A stretch of 64,000 nucleotides of DNA, taken from positions 33,356-97,355 of the forward strand of contig JACRFB010000014.1 in assembly GCA_016218045.1 (NCBI GenBank), written 5' to 3'. The DNA is from Ignavibacteriota bacterium. GTDB lineage: Bacteria; Bacteroidota; Ignavibacteria; SZUA-365. A program made the translations under genes and the position numbers. Positions within the stretch are counted from its first letter, which is position 1. Every line of letters begins with the position of its first letter. The notes beneath the pieces are model-generated. The model saw only the letters and a program-made list of their open reading frames with translations. It was not told where the DNA came from and searched no databases. Of this stretch, positions 26,371 through 37,173 are shown piece by piece.

Positions 26371-26417
26371 TTCCCTCATCTCCCACGTCACCACCATCTC
26401 ATACGGATAGAGCATTC

Positions 26418-28034
26418 ATGCAACGGAACGTTTTTATCGCCTGCATCGGCCTCGCTTTCATCGCCGTCGTCCTGACCGGCTGTTCCTCCAGCAAACCTGC
26501 GGACATCGCGCGGGTCACGGGAGGAGTCGTCGAGAATCTCGGTGAGAAGGTCAATTCCCCTTGGAATGATTACGCCCCCGCCGTCTCCGCCAACGGCACC
26601 CTGTTCTTCACTTCCCGCCGACCCAATCCCAAGCGTGTCGATTACGGTGACGACGTTTATCGCACGAACAACATCAAGGGTGAGTGGGAAAAACCGACAT
26701 ACTTGTCGGAAATGATCAACACCCCCGAGTCGCAGGGAGCCATCTCGGTCTCCGGCGACGGGAAAACCCTGTATGTCGCCCTCTGCGAGCAGCCCGACGG
26801 CTACGGCCGCTGCGACATCTACTTCGCGGAGTGGAACGAGCGCGGCACCGAGTGGTCGCGCGTGCGCAACCTGAACAACCTGGAAGGGAAGGATCTGCGC
26901 ATGGAGAAGAGAGCTGATAATTTCGAGTACATCAACACGACGTACTGGGAAACGCAGCCCTCGATCGCGCAGGACGGCCGGACGCTGTATTTCTGTTCCG
27001 ACCGCCCGGGCGGCTACGGCGGCACCGACATCTGGATGTCGCAGAAGGACGAGAGCGGCAAGTGGGGACGTCCCGTCAACCTCGGTCCGGACATAAATAC
27101 CAAGGGTGACGAGCGTACGCCCGCGATCTCGTTCGACAACAAAACCCTCTATTACACGAGCGACGGATATCCCGACGGCGAACCCGCAAAGGCGGCCGGT
27201 GGCTTCGACATCTACGTCACGCGTTTCCAGGGCAGCCGCTGGTCGCGCCCGATGAATCTGGGCTACCCGGTCAACTCGTCCGACAACGAGGCCTTTATCG
27301 CCATGACACTCGGCGGTGACACGCTGTATTACGCCTCCGATCGTGAAGGCGGCTACGGCGGCTTCGATATCTATATGCTTCTCGATCCGCCCTATCCTCC
27401 CGATGCAATGATCAAGATCGACGGAGTTGTGACGGACGCCGAGACAAATCAGCCGCTTTCCTCCACCCCCGTGACGATCGAAGACGTCGGTACCGGCGAA
27501 ATCATCTTCAAGGCGCAGAGCCTGGAAAGCGGTCAGTACACGTTCATCATTCCCGCAGGCAAGGAGTACCGCATCAGTTCGGAACAGAAGGGCTATCTGT
27601 TCAAGTCCGAAGTGTTTGAGGTGCCGGAACTGACGCTCAACCGCCGCTGGGTCAAAAATATCGCCCTCATCCCGATTCCCCCTGTCGTGACCGTGCCGGT
27701 CAAGACCAATCTGACCGTCCTTTTCGACTTCGATCAGGCGACGCTCAGGCCGGAATCCAAGCCCGAACTCGATCGCGCCATGCGCTTCATTCTCCAGAAT
27801 CCGGGCAGAAAATTCGAAATTTCCGCACATACCGACGCTCTCGGTACGGAAGAATACAACCTCGACCTCTCCGAACGCCGCGCGCAGGCCGTCCGCCGCT
27901 ACCTTGTGGACCATGGCGTCCCGACGGACATCATTTTTGCGAAGGGTTACGGAGAGAGCCAGCCGATCGACGACAATGAGACGCCGCAGGGCCGTCAGCG
28001 CAACCGCCGCGTCGAACTGACCGTCATCGAATAA
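26418..28034 (+). CDS. PorE-like OmpA-family lipoprotein with WD40-like beta-propeller
   Basis: A 538-residue lipoprotein with lipobox LTGC near residue 21. Order of domains: PD40/WD40-like beta-propeller repeats (about 40-310; LYFCSDRPGGYGGTDIW, TLYYASDREGGYGGFDIY), a carboxypeptidase-regulatory-like domain (about 330-400; DGVVTDAETNQPLS), and a C-terminal OmpA domain that binds peptidoglycan (about 430-538; ISAHTDALGTEEYN, NRRVELTVIE). This architecture matches T9SS PorE, which ties the secretion ring to the cell wall. The TPR part of P. gingivalis PorE is not seen. It precedes two T9SS cargo genes. Confidence 0.85.
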   Translation: MQRNVFIACIGLAFIAVVLTGCSSSKPADIARVTGGVVENLGEKVNSPWNDYAPAVSANGTLFFTSRRPNPKRVDYGDDVYRTNNIKGEWEKPTYLSEMINTPESQGAISVSGDGKTLYVALCEQPDGYGRCDIYFAEWNERGTEWSRVRNLNNLEGKDLRMEKRADNFEYINTTYWETQPSIAQDGRTLYFCSDRPGGYGGTDIWMSQKDESGKWGRPVNLGPDINTKGDERTPAISFDNKTLYYTSDGYPDGEPAKAAGGFDIYVTRFQGSRWSRPMNLGYPVNSSDNEAFIAMTLGGDTLYYASDREGGYGGFDIYMLLDPPYPPDAMIKIDGVVTDAETNQPLSSTPVTIEDVGTGEIIFKAQSLESGQYTFIIPAGKEYRISSEQKGYLFKSEVFEVPELTLNRRWVKNIALIPIPPVVTVPVKTNLTVLFDFDQATLRPESKPELDRAMRFILQNPGRKFEISAHTDALGTEEYNLDLSERRAQAVRRYLVDHGVPTDIIFAKGYGESQPIDDNETPQGRQRNRRVELTVIE

Positions 28035-28123
28035 TATTTCACCCTCGTGTCAGGATTCCGCACCTATCAATGTCTCGTACGAGAAAGATCGCAACACGTA
28101 TCCTTTTGCAAAGAGGTGATTCC

Positions 28124-31100
28124 ATGACCCTGGCAACCGTGCTTCGGCGAATCAAGATCCCACTGATCCTGATAGTTTTCGCCGTGCTCTTCGGTTCCGC
28201 ACCCGAGGCCAAAGCCCAGCCGGTGCTGAACTTCAAACGTATCGTGAACAACTGGCCGACGATCGAGCTGTATTTTACCGTCGCCTGTAACGGCAACCCT
28301 GCCTACTTCACGGACAAACGCTACTTCAAGGTGTACGAGAACGGCATCGAAATCGGGGAGTTCGAACTCTGGTGCCCCGATCCCACGATGCGATGCGCCA
28401 TTTCGGTGGCACTCGTCTTTGATGCCAGCGGTTCCATGGCAGGGTCGGGTAACTCGGGCGCGAAAGCCGCGGGTAATGCCTTCATCGACCTTATGGACGG
28501 AGTCAACGACGAGGCGGCCATCATCTGGTTCAACTCGGTCGTGACCACCGCCCAGCCGATGACAGTGTATCAGGATCTGTTGCACAATGCTGTGAACGGC
28601 CTCCCGGCAAGCGGCGCGACCGCTGTGTGGGACGGTATATATACTGGTGTTCAGGCGCTTATCAACGACGGTGTGAATCCCTGCCGCGCAGTTATCGCGA
28701 TGACGGACGGCGGCGACAACTCGAGTTCACGCGGCCCGTCGGAATCCATTTCTCTCGCCAACCGCAACCGTATCCGCATCTTCACCATCGGTCTCGGTTC
28801 CGGTATTCAGTCGGCCATTCTGCAGAACATCGCGGAACTCACGGGCGGCCGTTACTACGAGACGCCGAGCGGCTCGCAGCTTACCGCCATCTATCAGGAA
28901 ATCTCGACCATCATCTTCCAGGGTTTCCAGGAGTGCTTGATCACCTATCAGGCGAAATGTATGGACGGCGGCATGAGGAAGGTTGACCTTTCCGTGCTCA
29001 ACTTCTGCAACGGCTCCGACACGAAGACCAAGAGCTACAAGGCCCCGAAGGATACGTCGACCTACACGCCGCTCAACATCCGCCTTGGCAAGCGCGAAGG
29101 CCGCGGCAATCAGAACGTCAAGGTTCCCCTTGAACTGCTTGACCAGATCACCCCTGCGGACATCTTCTACCCCGCCACCTTTACGGTGAAGTTCGACGAG
29201 TCGTGTGTGCAGTTTGTCGACATCAAGACGCCCCCGGGAAGTCTGCTTGAAAATATTCCCATCACGATTACTCCCGCACCGGGCGGTGTCACATTCCAGA
29301 CGATGGATAAAAAGATCATGGAGGTGCAGGACGTCCCAGCCATGCTGGCAGAACTGACCTTCAAGACCTCGGATCCGGACGGGAAGGATACGGTCTGTTG
29401 TGATCTACAGTTAATAAGCTGGACCTTCGAGGCCGGATGTTTCCGTCCCGTGCTCAAGAACGGTCAGATCTGTATCATCCCGCGCCAGCCCGAGGTGCTC
29501 TGCGATCTGCAGATGCCACAGACGCTGACGTGGGAACGGCAGTTGAAGGATTACAATCCGAATCCATTTACTGTGACCTCGGTGCTGTCGAATATCGGCG
29601 ATCGCGAGGCGCGTAATGTGCGGTTCAAGATTGAGTACAATAAAAACGATATCTCGCTTGTTGCTCCGGTAAACAACGTACAGAACGGTGTTCCGAAGGA
29701 TCTCAAGCCGACGGGTATCTCCGAAGGCCGCTGGGATGTTATGGCGAAACGCCGCATGGTGGGCGACTCGGTGAACATCTGCATCGTGGCCGCGTTCGAC
29801 AATCACGACTCCGTGCGCTGTTGCCGGAAGGTGTGGGTGCCGCCCGCAGATGCCGTGTTGAGCTGTACTGTCACCGCGCCCGAAATCAAAGCCGATCGCG
29901 TGCAGCAGCGCTACAATCCGATGCCGTTCGACGTGACCGTGACCGTGCTCAACGAGGGCGGCAAGAAGACCGATTCGGTATTCGCGCGTATCATCGTGCC
30001 GGCGGACCTGCGTCTCTACGGTCCCGACGCTCCGAATCGCAATAACAAACGCGTGCTTCCCGCTATCCTGAATCCCGGCCAGTCGGGCGGTGTGACCTGG
30101 ACGCTCTGGCATCCGATCACTCTTGTTCCGAAGGAATACCTCGTCGGTATCTGGGTGCGGACCTCCAACGCCGACTCCTCTTACTGCGAAGTCAAAATTC
30201 TGATTCCGCCTCTGGAAGCGCCTGTGCTGGCGCCGACATGCCGCACTCCGGATTCGCTGCACTTCGATGAAGGTATCGGCGCGTATGTTCCGAATCCCTT
30301 CACCGCGTCGCTCAGTTGCGTGAACCGCGGCGGTCTGCCTGCGAACGATGTGACGGCGTTCATCTATCTGCCCGCAAACGTTGTGCTTGCCAACGGAGCC
30401 GATCCGCTGCGCAAACCGTTCCCGACGCCGATGAATGAGTGGAAGTCCGGCGATCCTGTCCCGAGCGTGAGCTGGGATCTCAATTACACAAAGAAACTCC
30501 GCTACGACACCTACCTCGACATCAAGTTCGTCGTGGGTGGTGTGGGACCGACCGGTCTGCCCACCGATTCCGTTGAAGCATGGTGCCGCGTTCGCGTGCC
30601 GGGCCTCCAGCCCTCCTTCGCCTGCGACATGACACTTCCGGATTCGCTTGCGCTCAACAGTACCGAGACCGACGTCACACCGAATCCATTCATTGCGACC
30701 TATCGCGTGTGGAACACCAGCAAGCAGACGGCGACCATTTCGATGGTGGACCTCAACTACCCGCTGGGCGAAGGTCTGACACTCGATCCGAGCACACCGA
30801 AAACACGCACACTCAACCGCGTGCTTCCTCCGAACGATACATTGACGGTAACCTGGACCATCGCAGTCCAGAATCGTATCACCCGCCGCTACGTCAATCT
30901 GACGGGTATCGCGTACGACGACGAAGGCAACCCGATCATGTGTGGTGACGATCTTCCCATCGCCAACCTGAAGACGGCGCTGCTTTGCGACGCACAGACC
31001 GACGTGCCGGTGGTTGTGTACTATCCGGTGCAGCAGGAGTATCAGCCGACGCAGTGGGTGATCACCGCGACGTTGAATAACACCGGCGGTGCCCCCATCA

Positions 31101-34066
31101 CCGATGTGTCCGCGGAGATCGAACTCGGCGACTCGTCGCTGGTCGGTTATCTGCAGGAATTCAACCCCGGCTTCCCAGACAACACAAACCCGAAGACGAT
31201 CGGCGTGCTTTTCCCCGGAACCTCGCAGAGCTTCCAGTGGGGTTTCAGACTCGCCGCACAGAATCTCAAGGGTATTTCCGAGTTCCTGACCTACAACATC
31301 AAGTACCGGTCGAAGGAGACTCCCCTCATCACGAGCGGTTGTGAAACCGTGGTCGAGATCAAGCCCGTGGTTATGCCGAAGCTCGAATGCGCGCTTGTGG
31401 CACCGGATACGATCTATTTCAATGTCGACAAATACGAACCCACGCCCTTCGACCTGAAGATTCAGATCAAGAATGTCGGCACGGGTGACGCATACAACGT
31501 GAAGGCCTTTGTGCTCCAGGATACGCGCTTCAACATCCTGCCGCCCGCCTCGCGTGACTATGGTGACCTCGCTCCCGGCAGTGTGATCGACTTCGACGAC
31601 GCGACCATGAACTCGCCGTTCCGTCTCCGCGTGAATCCGCGCGATGTCAGCGGGTACGATACCATCCGCGCCGTGGTGATCAGCGACGGTATCCCCGCCG
31701 CCACATGCGAATTCCCCGTCTGGGTGGAACGTGAGCTTCGTCCGCGCTTCATCATGGAGTGTGTTGCGACTCCTGACCGTCTGACTTTCGATGATCAGTT
31801 GAACGACTACGTCCCGAATCCGTTTACGGTGACGACCAAGGCCATCAACGTGGGCGACACCCGCGCCGAGAACTGTCAGCTTCTCTTTGTGGGTCCGCCG
31901 CGCTTCACGCCGGTCGACAACACCCCGATCATCAATGTCGGTACAGGTCCGACGAACATTGTGAACGTTGGTGACACCGTAATCTACACATGGCGCATCA
32001 CACCGCTCCGCCGCACGGTGGGTGGTTGGGACGAGCTTGTGTATCAGATTCAGGGCCGTGGTGGACTGGGCAACCGCCTCATCATCGGCGAGTGCCGGGT
32101 TCCCGTCTACGTGCCGCCTGCACGCGCCGCCGAGTACAACCTCGTCTGCGACGCGCCGGATGCCATCGTGTTCGACAACTCGTCGGGCAAGTACATCCCC
32201 GATCCCTTCGAATTCAAGGTAAACGTCACAAACGCGGGTATGGCGCTCGGTCAGGATCTCGAGATCACCGCCATGCTGCCGCCGGGTCTGATCTTCGCGA
32301 GCGGTGAAACCGCGACGAAGCCCCTCCCGGATCTCGCACCAAATGCCTCGACACAGGTTATCTGGCTTGTGAAACCGATTGCCAACACCAGCGGGGTCCC
32401 GCAGTCGCTCAAGCTCTGCGCACGCGTGGTCGACCGCTTCGGCAAGGAAGGCGAGTGCTGCGACAACGTTATCATTCCGCCCGCGACCAAGGCCACGCTC
32501 AGTCTCGCATGCGATGCAGAGTTCCGGACACTCGTGGTGGATCGTGCACGCGGCGAGTATGAAAAGAACCCGTTCTATGTGCGGGCCAAGGTAACCAACA
32601 ACGGCGACCGTCCCGCGGACAATGTGCGCGTGATCTGTCTCCCGCAGTCGAACGAAGTGAAGGTGCTCGATAATCCTGAGCAGTTTGTGGCCCTGCGCCT
32701 CGACGCAAAGGATACGACCGGTTGGATTAGCTGGAATATCTACGCGACTCCTCGTGTGACGTCCGGCGACATTAACTTCCAATTCGTGGTGACAGCCGAC
32801 GATCTGCCCTCGACCGATTGTATCACTCCTGTGTTCATCCCTGAGGTCGGCCGTCCGGTCCTGAACTGCGGTCTTGAGTCGTCGATGAAGAACACCAACG
32901 ACGTGCTCCATTTCGACTACTCGATCGGCGACTATCGTGACGACAACGGCACGAAGGGCTCCGCCGGTAATTACAGCGTGTTCACCATCACCTCCCGTAT
33001 TCAGAACCTCGGTGCAGCCCAGGCCAACCGCCTGCGCGCAACGATTCTGCCGCCGGAAGGTGTGACACTCGACGCCGGTGAAACAGCCATGAAGGATCTC
33101 GGCAACCTGCTCGTGCAGGGTGTGACCAGCGTAAGTTGGAACATCCGCCCGGTGCGGCAGTCCACCGACGCCCTCCGCCACTTCTCGGTTATTCTCTCCT
33201 CCGACAACGCCGAACAGCAGAAATGCGAGATGGACGTGACGATCGAAGGTGCGCCGAAGATCGTGACGGTGAACATGCCGCTTGACAACGTCGGCCGCTT
33301 CGGCGACAAGATCACGGTGCCGGTGTACATCGACACCACCATCGGCAAGGACATCTTCACCTACAAGATGAACGTGAAGTTCGATCCGCAGGCCGTACGC
33401 TTCGTGGATGCAGTCAGCGTGAATACACTCACAGCCCGTGGCTGGAGTGGTCCGCGCGCCACATTGTACCGCGAAAAGGGTCTTGCCTCCACCGATCCCG
33501 AAAACATGGTCCGTGTTGAGGATTACACAACCGGCTCGCCCCTGAATGCGCGCCGTGAGGGTATCCTGACAGTGCTGGTGTTCGAGGCGGTCTTTAACGG
33601 CGGCGAAAAATCGATGCAGTCGATCGCGAGCGCCCTCGACTTTGTCGAGACCTTCACGGCCGACGTCAACGGCACGGATCGTGTCCTCGTGTCGTCGATG
33701 AACAGCACCGATGACGCCAACGCGGGTACCGACGTGCAGCTTATCCAGAAGGACGGTATCATCACCGTCTCCGGCGACTGCATCGTGCCTCTGGTGGGCG
33801 GCAGCGGCTGGAACCTTGCACAGAACAAGCCGAATCCGTTTAATCCTTCCACCGTTATCGAATACTCGATCGGTGAGGATATCAACGTCCGTCTCACCGT
33901 GTTCGATCAGTTGGGCCGCGAGGTCAAGACGCTTGTGAACGCGAAGCAGAAGGCCGGCAAGTACGCCGTGATCTTCGACGCTTCGGGTCTCGCGTCCGGA
34001 ACCTACGTGTACCGTCTCGACGCGGGTGAATACTCCAAGACGATGCGTATGGTGCTGGCCCGCTAG
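28124..34066 (+). CDS. Giant T9SS-secreted protein: VWA domain plus ten about 115-residue repeats
   Basis: A 1980-residue surface protein. Signal peptide (AEAKAQ, residues 1-32); a von Willebrand A domain with MIDAS D100-x-S-x-S (FDASGSM) and a second metal ligand in AMTDGGDNSS; a cohesin-like domain; then ten repeats (29493 to about 33250) with the consensus L-x-C ... PD-x-L-x-FD ... Y-x-PNPF-x-VT ... N-x-G; a second cohesin-like domain; and a C-terminal sorting domain (NKPNPFNPSTVIEYSI to TMRMVLAR) that sends it through T9SS. I start at the ATG at 28124 because GAGGTGA lies five bases upstream. Likely adhesin or filament; function unknown. Confidence 0.85.
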   Translation: MTLATVLRRIKIPLILIVFAVLFGSAPEAKAQPVLNFKRIVNNWPTIELYFTVACNGNPAYFTDKRYFKVYENGIEIGEFELWCPDPTMRCAISVALVFDASGSMAGSGNSGAKAAGNAFIDLMDGVNDEAAIIWFNSVVTTAQPMTVYQDLLHNAVNGLPASGATAVWDGIYTGVQALINDGVNPCRAVIAMTDGGDNSSSRGPSESISLANRNRIRIFTIGLGSGIQSAILQNIAELTGGRYYETPSGSQLTAIYQEISTIIFQGFQECLITYQAKCMDGGMRKVDLSVLNFCNGSDTKTKSYKAPKDTSTYTPLNIRLGKREGRGNQNVKVPLELLDQITPADIFYPATFTVKFDESCVQFVDIKTPPGSLLENIPITITPAPGGVTFQTMDKKIMEVQDVPAMLAELTFKTSDPDGKDTVCCDLQLISWTFEAGCFRPVLKNGQICIIPRQPEVLCDLQMPQTLTWERQLKDYNPNPFTVTSVLSNIGDREARNVRFKIEYNKNDISLVAPVNNVQNGVPKDLKPTGISEGRWDVMAKRRMVGDSVNICIVAAFDNHDSVRCCRKVWVPPADAVLSCTVTAPEIKADRVQQRYNPMPFDVTVTVLNEGGKKTDSVFARIIVPADLRLYGPDAPNRNNKRVLPAILNPGQSGGVTWTLWHPITLVPKEYLVGIWVRTSNADSSYCEVKILIPPLEAPVLAPTCRTPDSLHFDEGIGAYVPNPFTASLSCVNRGGLPANDVTAFIYLPANVVLANGADPLRKPFPTPMNEWKSGDPVPSVSWDLNYTKKLRYDTYLDIKFVVGGVGPTGLPTDSVEAWCRVRVPGLQPSFACDMTLPDSLALNSTETDVTPNPFIATYRVWNTSKQTATISMVDLNYPLGEGLTLDPSTPKTRTLNRVLPPNDTLTVTWTIAVQNRITRRYVNLTGIAYDDEGNPIMCGDDLPIANLKTALLCDAQTDVPVVVYYPVQQEYQPTQWVITATLNNTGGAPITDVSAEIELGDSSLVGYLQEFNPGFPDNTNPKTIGVLFPGTSQSFQWGFRLAAQNLKGISEFLTYNIKYRSKETPLITSGCETVVEIKPVVMPKLECALVAPDTIYFNVDKYEPTPFDLKIQIKNVGTGDAYNVKAFVLQDTRFNILPPASRDYGDLAPGSVIDFDDATMNSPFRLRVNPRDVSGYDTIRAVVISDGIPAATCEFPVWVERELRPRFIMECVATPDRLTFDDQLNDYVPNPFTVTTKAINVGDTRAENCQLLFVGPPRFTPVDNTPIINVGTGPTNIVNVGDTVIYTWRITPLRRTVGGWDELVYQIQGRGGLGNRLIIGECRVPVYVPPARAAEYNLVCDAPDAIVFDNSSGKYIPDPFEFKVNVTNAGMALGQDLEITAMLPPGLIFASGETATKPLPDLAPNASTQVIWLVKPIANTSGVPQSLKLCARVVDRFGKEGECCDNVIIPPATKATLSLACDAEFRTLVVDRARGEYEKNPFYVRAKVTNNGDRPADNVRVICLPQSNEVKVLDNPEQFVALRLDAKDTTGWISWNIYATPRVTSGDINFQFVVTADDLPSTDCITPVFIPEVGRPVLNCGLESSMKNTNDVLHFDYSIGDYRDDNGTKGSAGNYSVFTITSRIQNLGAAQANRLRATILPPEGVTLDAGETAMKDLGNLLVQGVTSVSWNIRPVRQSTDALRHFSVILSSDNAEQQKCEMDVTIEGAPKIVTVNMPLDNVGRFGDKITVPVYIDTTIGKDIFTYKMNVKFDPQAVRFVDAVSVNTLTARGWSGPRATLYREKGLASTDPENMVRVEDYTTGSPLNARREGILTVLVFEAVFNGGEKSMQSIASALDFVETFTADVNGTDRVLVSSMNSTDDANAGTDVQLIQKDGIITVSGDCIVPLVGGSGWNLAQNKPNPFNPSTVIEYSIGEDINVRLTVFDQLGREVKTLVNAKQKAGKYAVIFDASGLASGTYVYRLDAGEYSKTMRMVLAR

Positions 34067-34106
34067 TATCATGCAGTCGGCTTCAATACACAACGATTGA
34101 CGACAG

Positions 34107-34150
34107 CGTCCGGGTGCAGGAATTCTTTCCTGCACCCGGACGTGTATTTT
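34107..34150 (+). terminator. Rho-independent terminator after the giant repeat gene
   Basis: Perfect 15-bp stem (34107-34121 with 34128-34142), 6-base loop, followed by TGTATTTT. Lies 40 bases after the stop codon. Confidence 0.85.
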
Positions 34151-34220
34151 CCGGTGTAACCGGAACAACAATCCAGTTTCCTCCCTTCCTGCTTTTTCTT
34201 TCAGACTCGACAGGCATCCC

Positions 34221-36959
34221 ATGAGAAAGAGGTACATCTTCGCGTGGACAGCGCTTACACTGTTCGCGGCGGCGACCTTCCTTCAGGCGCAGAGCGCAGG
34301 CACGTTACCCGGCGTTTCGGGATTTCCGAAAATTAGCTGCAGCATGTCGTCGAGTCACGACAGTCTGTATTTCCGCGGGAACGACTACGTTCCGAATCAG
34401 ATCACCATGTCCGTGACGGTGCGCAACATCTCGGCCGATACCGCCAAGAATGTTGTCGTATGCATGGGAATCGACACGCGCTTCATCGCGCTCAGCAATC
34501 CGTGCGCGCCTGCCATCCCTTTCCTTCTCGGTGGTGATTCCGCCACAGTCACTTTTACGTTGAGACTCGCTCAGGAACGGCGCAACGACGGACTCGATAC
34601 CGTCCGCGCGATCGTCACGACGGTCAACGGCGCCAGCGCGTATTGTGAGCGCAGCGTGTGGGTCGAACACGAGTATTTTCCCGTGTTCCAGACGCTGTGT
34701 TCAAAACAGTTCACCGACATCGTTTTCGACGACAACCTGAACGACTACAAACCGAATCCCTTCCGCGTCGCCATCAGCGTGCGTAATGTGTACGACGGCA
34801 ATTCCGACTCGACGAAGCTGCAGTATCTCGGCACCCGCGGTGTGAGTATCGATACGACCGATCCCATCGGCAACACACCCATCCGCGAACTCGGCACCCT
34901 GAGAGGTGGCGACCAGCTCGTCGTTGAATACGACATGCGCGCGGTGAAGCGGATAAATGATACCACCGTGACCCTCTGTTTCCAGGTGCAGGGCAAGGGC
35001 GGGTATCTGCGCAAGACCTACGTCGACACCTGCTGTGTGGATGTGTTTATTCCCGCAGCGCGGCAGGCAGTGTATGATCTCCAGTGTGATATCAATACCG
35101 ACCGTGTCGATTATGTGAATCACAAATACCAGCCGGATCCCTTCAAGTACGAAGTCACAATTCGGAACGTCGGCACCGCAAACGGCAAGTTTGTGAAGGC
35201 ACAGCTTCTTCTGCCCCCGTCCATCGAACTGGCCCCGGGCGACGTCATTACCAAACCGGTCAGCGACGATATGCCGACTGGCGCAGCCCCGGTGACGGTG
35301 AGCTGGATGCTCCGCACCGCAAACCGCATGACCCTTGACACGGTGAAGATCTGTGTGCGTGTCTATGACGTGTTCGAGAACTCCGCCGTCTGTTGCGACT
35401 CCGTCATCATCGATTCCATCCGCAGCGCCCGTTTCAACGTGGCCTGTGCCTGCCCCGACACCATCCGTGTGGATGCTGCCCGCGGTGTGTATAATCCCGA
35501 TATTTTCCCGGTGTCGATAACCGTGAAAAATGTTGGCAGCGATTATGCAGATTCGGTGGAAGCGACGATCATTATCCAGACTCCCGATGTGGAAGGTGTT
35601 GCACCGTTCATTCCCATCAAGCGCAAGTTCGACCTGAGCGGCGACGACAAACTGCAGGTGGACAGCAGCTTCGTCTTCGATTGGATGCTGCAGGCCCTGC
35701 CTCGTGCCGTGAGCGGACCCATCACCATCAAATTCAAGGTGGATGCCGAGAATGCACCCACCGCGGAATGCGAGTGCAAGATCTATATCCCGAAACTCGA
35801 TGCACCGGACTTTGAACTTGCCTGCGGCACAACACCCGAGGATTCACTGCACTTCAATCCCGAAACAGGATTGTACCTGCCGGAAGAGATCATCTTCACC
35901 GTGCGTATCAGCAATCCCGGCGGCGGCGTTGCCAAGGGGTTGAAAGCAACACTCGCCCTGCCGCCGCGTGTTCTGCTGGCTACAGGTGAAAGTCTCGAGA
36001 AGGTGCCGACCCCGCAGGATATCGGTCCCGCGGACACAGCAATTGCCACGTGGCGACTCAAGCCGCTTATTCGCCGCGACTTCGGTGCCGATCTGGTATT
36101 CACCGTGTCGGTGACCTCGGAGAACGTGCCGGGCCGCAAATACTGCCAGGATTGGGTTTTCGTTCCCGCCCTGCCGTACACGCTGTCGCTTGTGATCCCG
36201 AACGATCCGGTGACCTATTATCAGCAGCATGTGAATGTGCCGATCTACGTCGACGATCCGGAAGGAAAGAGCATCAACTCTTTCGATTTCCGTCTGCTCT
36301 TCAACGTGGACCAGCAGAGGAACCCGCTTCCCGAGACGCTTCTGCGCCTTGATCCGTCGCAGCCGGTCATCTACGACGGTCGCACGCTTCTGAATGGCTG
36401 GCAGGTTGATGTGAAAGAACTTTCCACGAACCTGTTGAGTGTCAAGGCTACAAGTCCCGGCACGTATCTGGCGTTGGATCCGAATCTACTGGAAAAACCG
36501 TTGCTGATGCTCGGCTTTGTCGCGATGTTCGGACAGGCGCCGAATCACAACAGCGTGGCGGTCTCGAACATCATGTGGCCGACCACCGCCCAGCTTCTCG
36601 ACAGTGTTCTAATCAACAACGGTTCGATATACCCGCGTGTCACCAACGGCACCGTGACGATCTCCGGCGATTGCCTGCGTCCACTCGAGGCTGGAAGCCG
36701 TTTTGTGATCAGCCAGAACCGTCCGAATCCGTTTAATCCCTCCACGGTCATCCGCTACGAGATCCCCGAGGTTTCACCCGTTCGTATCACTGTACACGAC
36801 GCCCTTGGCCGTCTGGTGCGGGTGCTTGTGGACGAAACAAAGAACTCCGGCGTGTACGAAGTGGTCTTCCATGCCGACGACCTCCCGAGCGGCCTGTACA
36901 TGTACAGGATGGAAACTCCGAAATACCAGCAGGTCATGAAGATGCTTCTCGCCCGCTGA
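34221..36959 (+). CDS. T9SS-secreted repeat protein, paralog of the giant protein
   Basis: A 912-residue paralog without a VWA domain. Signal peptide (to about residue 23, FLQAQ), five repeats of the same family as the upstream gene (Y-x-PNPF/P-D-F signature; ISCSMSSSHDSLYF to FELACGTTPEDSLHF), then a cohesin-like domain (LSLVIPNDPVTYYQQ) and a T9SS sorting domain (QNRPNPFNPSTVIRYEIP to VMKMLLAR). Cysteines are conserved in the same places in each repeat. It lies downstream of a strong terminator, so it has its own promoter. Role: likely surface adhesion or matrix. Confidence 0.85.
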   Translation: MRKRYIFAWTALTLFAAATFLQAQSAGTLPGVSGFPKISCSMSSSHDSLYFRGNDYVPNQITMSVTVRNISADTAKNVVVCMGIDTRFIALSNPCAPAIPFLLGGDSATVTFTLRLAQERRNDGLDTVRAIVTTVNGASAYCERSVWVEHEYFPVFQTLCSKQFTDIVFDDNLNDYKPNPFRVAISVRNVYDGNSDSTKLQYLGTRGVSIDTTDPIGNTPIRELGTLRGGDQLVVEYDMRAVKRINDTTVTLCFQVQGKGGYLRKTYVDTCCVDVFIPAARQAVYDLQCDINTDRVDYVNHKYQPDPFKYEVTIRNVGTANGKFVKAQLLLPPSIELAPGDVITKPVSDDMPTGAAPVTVSWMLRTANRMTLDTVKICVRVYDVFENSAVCCDSVIIDSIRSARFNVACACPDTIRVDAARGVYNPDIFPVSITVKNVGSDYADSVEATIIIQTPDVEGVAPFIPIKRKFDLSGDDKLQVDSSFVFDWMLQALPRAVSGPITIKFKVDAENAPTAECECKIYIPKLDAPDFELACGTTPEDSLHFNPETGLYLPEEIIFTVRISNPGGGVAKGLKATLALPPRVLLATGESLEKVPTPQDIGPADTAIATWRLKPLIRRDFGADLVFTVSVTSENVPGRKYCQDWVFVPALPYTLSLVIPNDPVTYYQQHVNVPIYVDDPEGKSINSFDFRLLFNVDQQRNPLPETLLRLDPSQPVIYDGRTLLNGWQVDVKELSTNLLSVKATSPGTYLALDPNLLEKPLLMLGFVAMFGQAPNHNSVAVSNIMWPTTAQLLDSVLINNGSIYPRVTNGTVTISGDCLRPLEAGSRFVISQNRPNPFNPSTVIRYEIPEVSPVRITVHDALGRLVRVLVDETKNSGVYEVVFHADDLPSGLYMYRMETPKYQQVMKMLLAR

Positions 36960-36981
36960 TATTTCCACAAATCGGTACGAA

Positions 36982-37015
36982 TCCCCTCCGTCGCGAGACG
37001 GGGGGGATTTTTTTT
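36982..37015 (+). terminator. Rho-independent terminator after the 912-residue repeat gene
   Basis: 11-bp stem with one G-T wobble (36982-36992 with 36997-37007), GCGA tetraloop, followed by eight T. Confidence 0.9.
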
Positions 37016-37173
37016 ATTCCCTCATTCAGGAGAAATGGCGGGCAGGGAGGGAAGACAGTAATACAACGAGGATATTGCAAATATTGCACGCGACGAGTGT
37101 AAGAACATTGAAAACATTGCTCTGCCAGTGTAGATTTCATGCAAAAGCAGAGAGTAGAAGGGCATCAACCACA

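Noticed and set aside
29411..34237. A 1608-codon open frame on the minus strand opposite the giant repeat gene
   Set aside because: It is antisense to a protein with signal peptide, conserved repeats and sorting domain, and its translation is low-complexity, His/Arg-rich text typical of GC-rich antisense frames.
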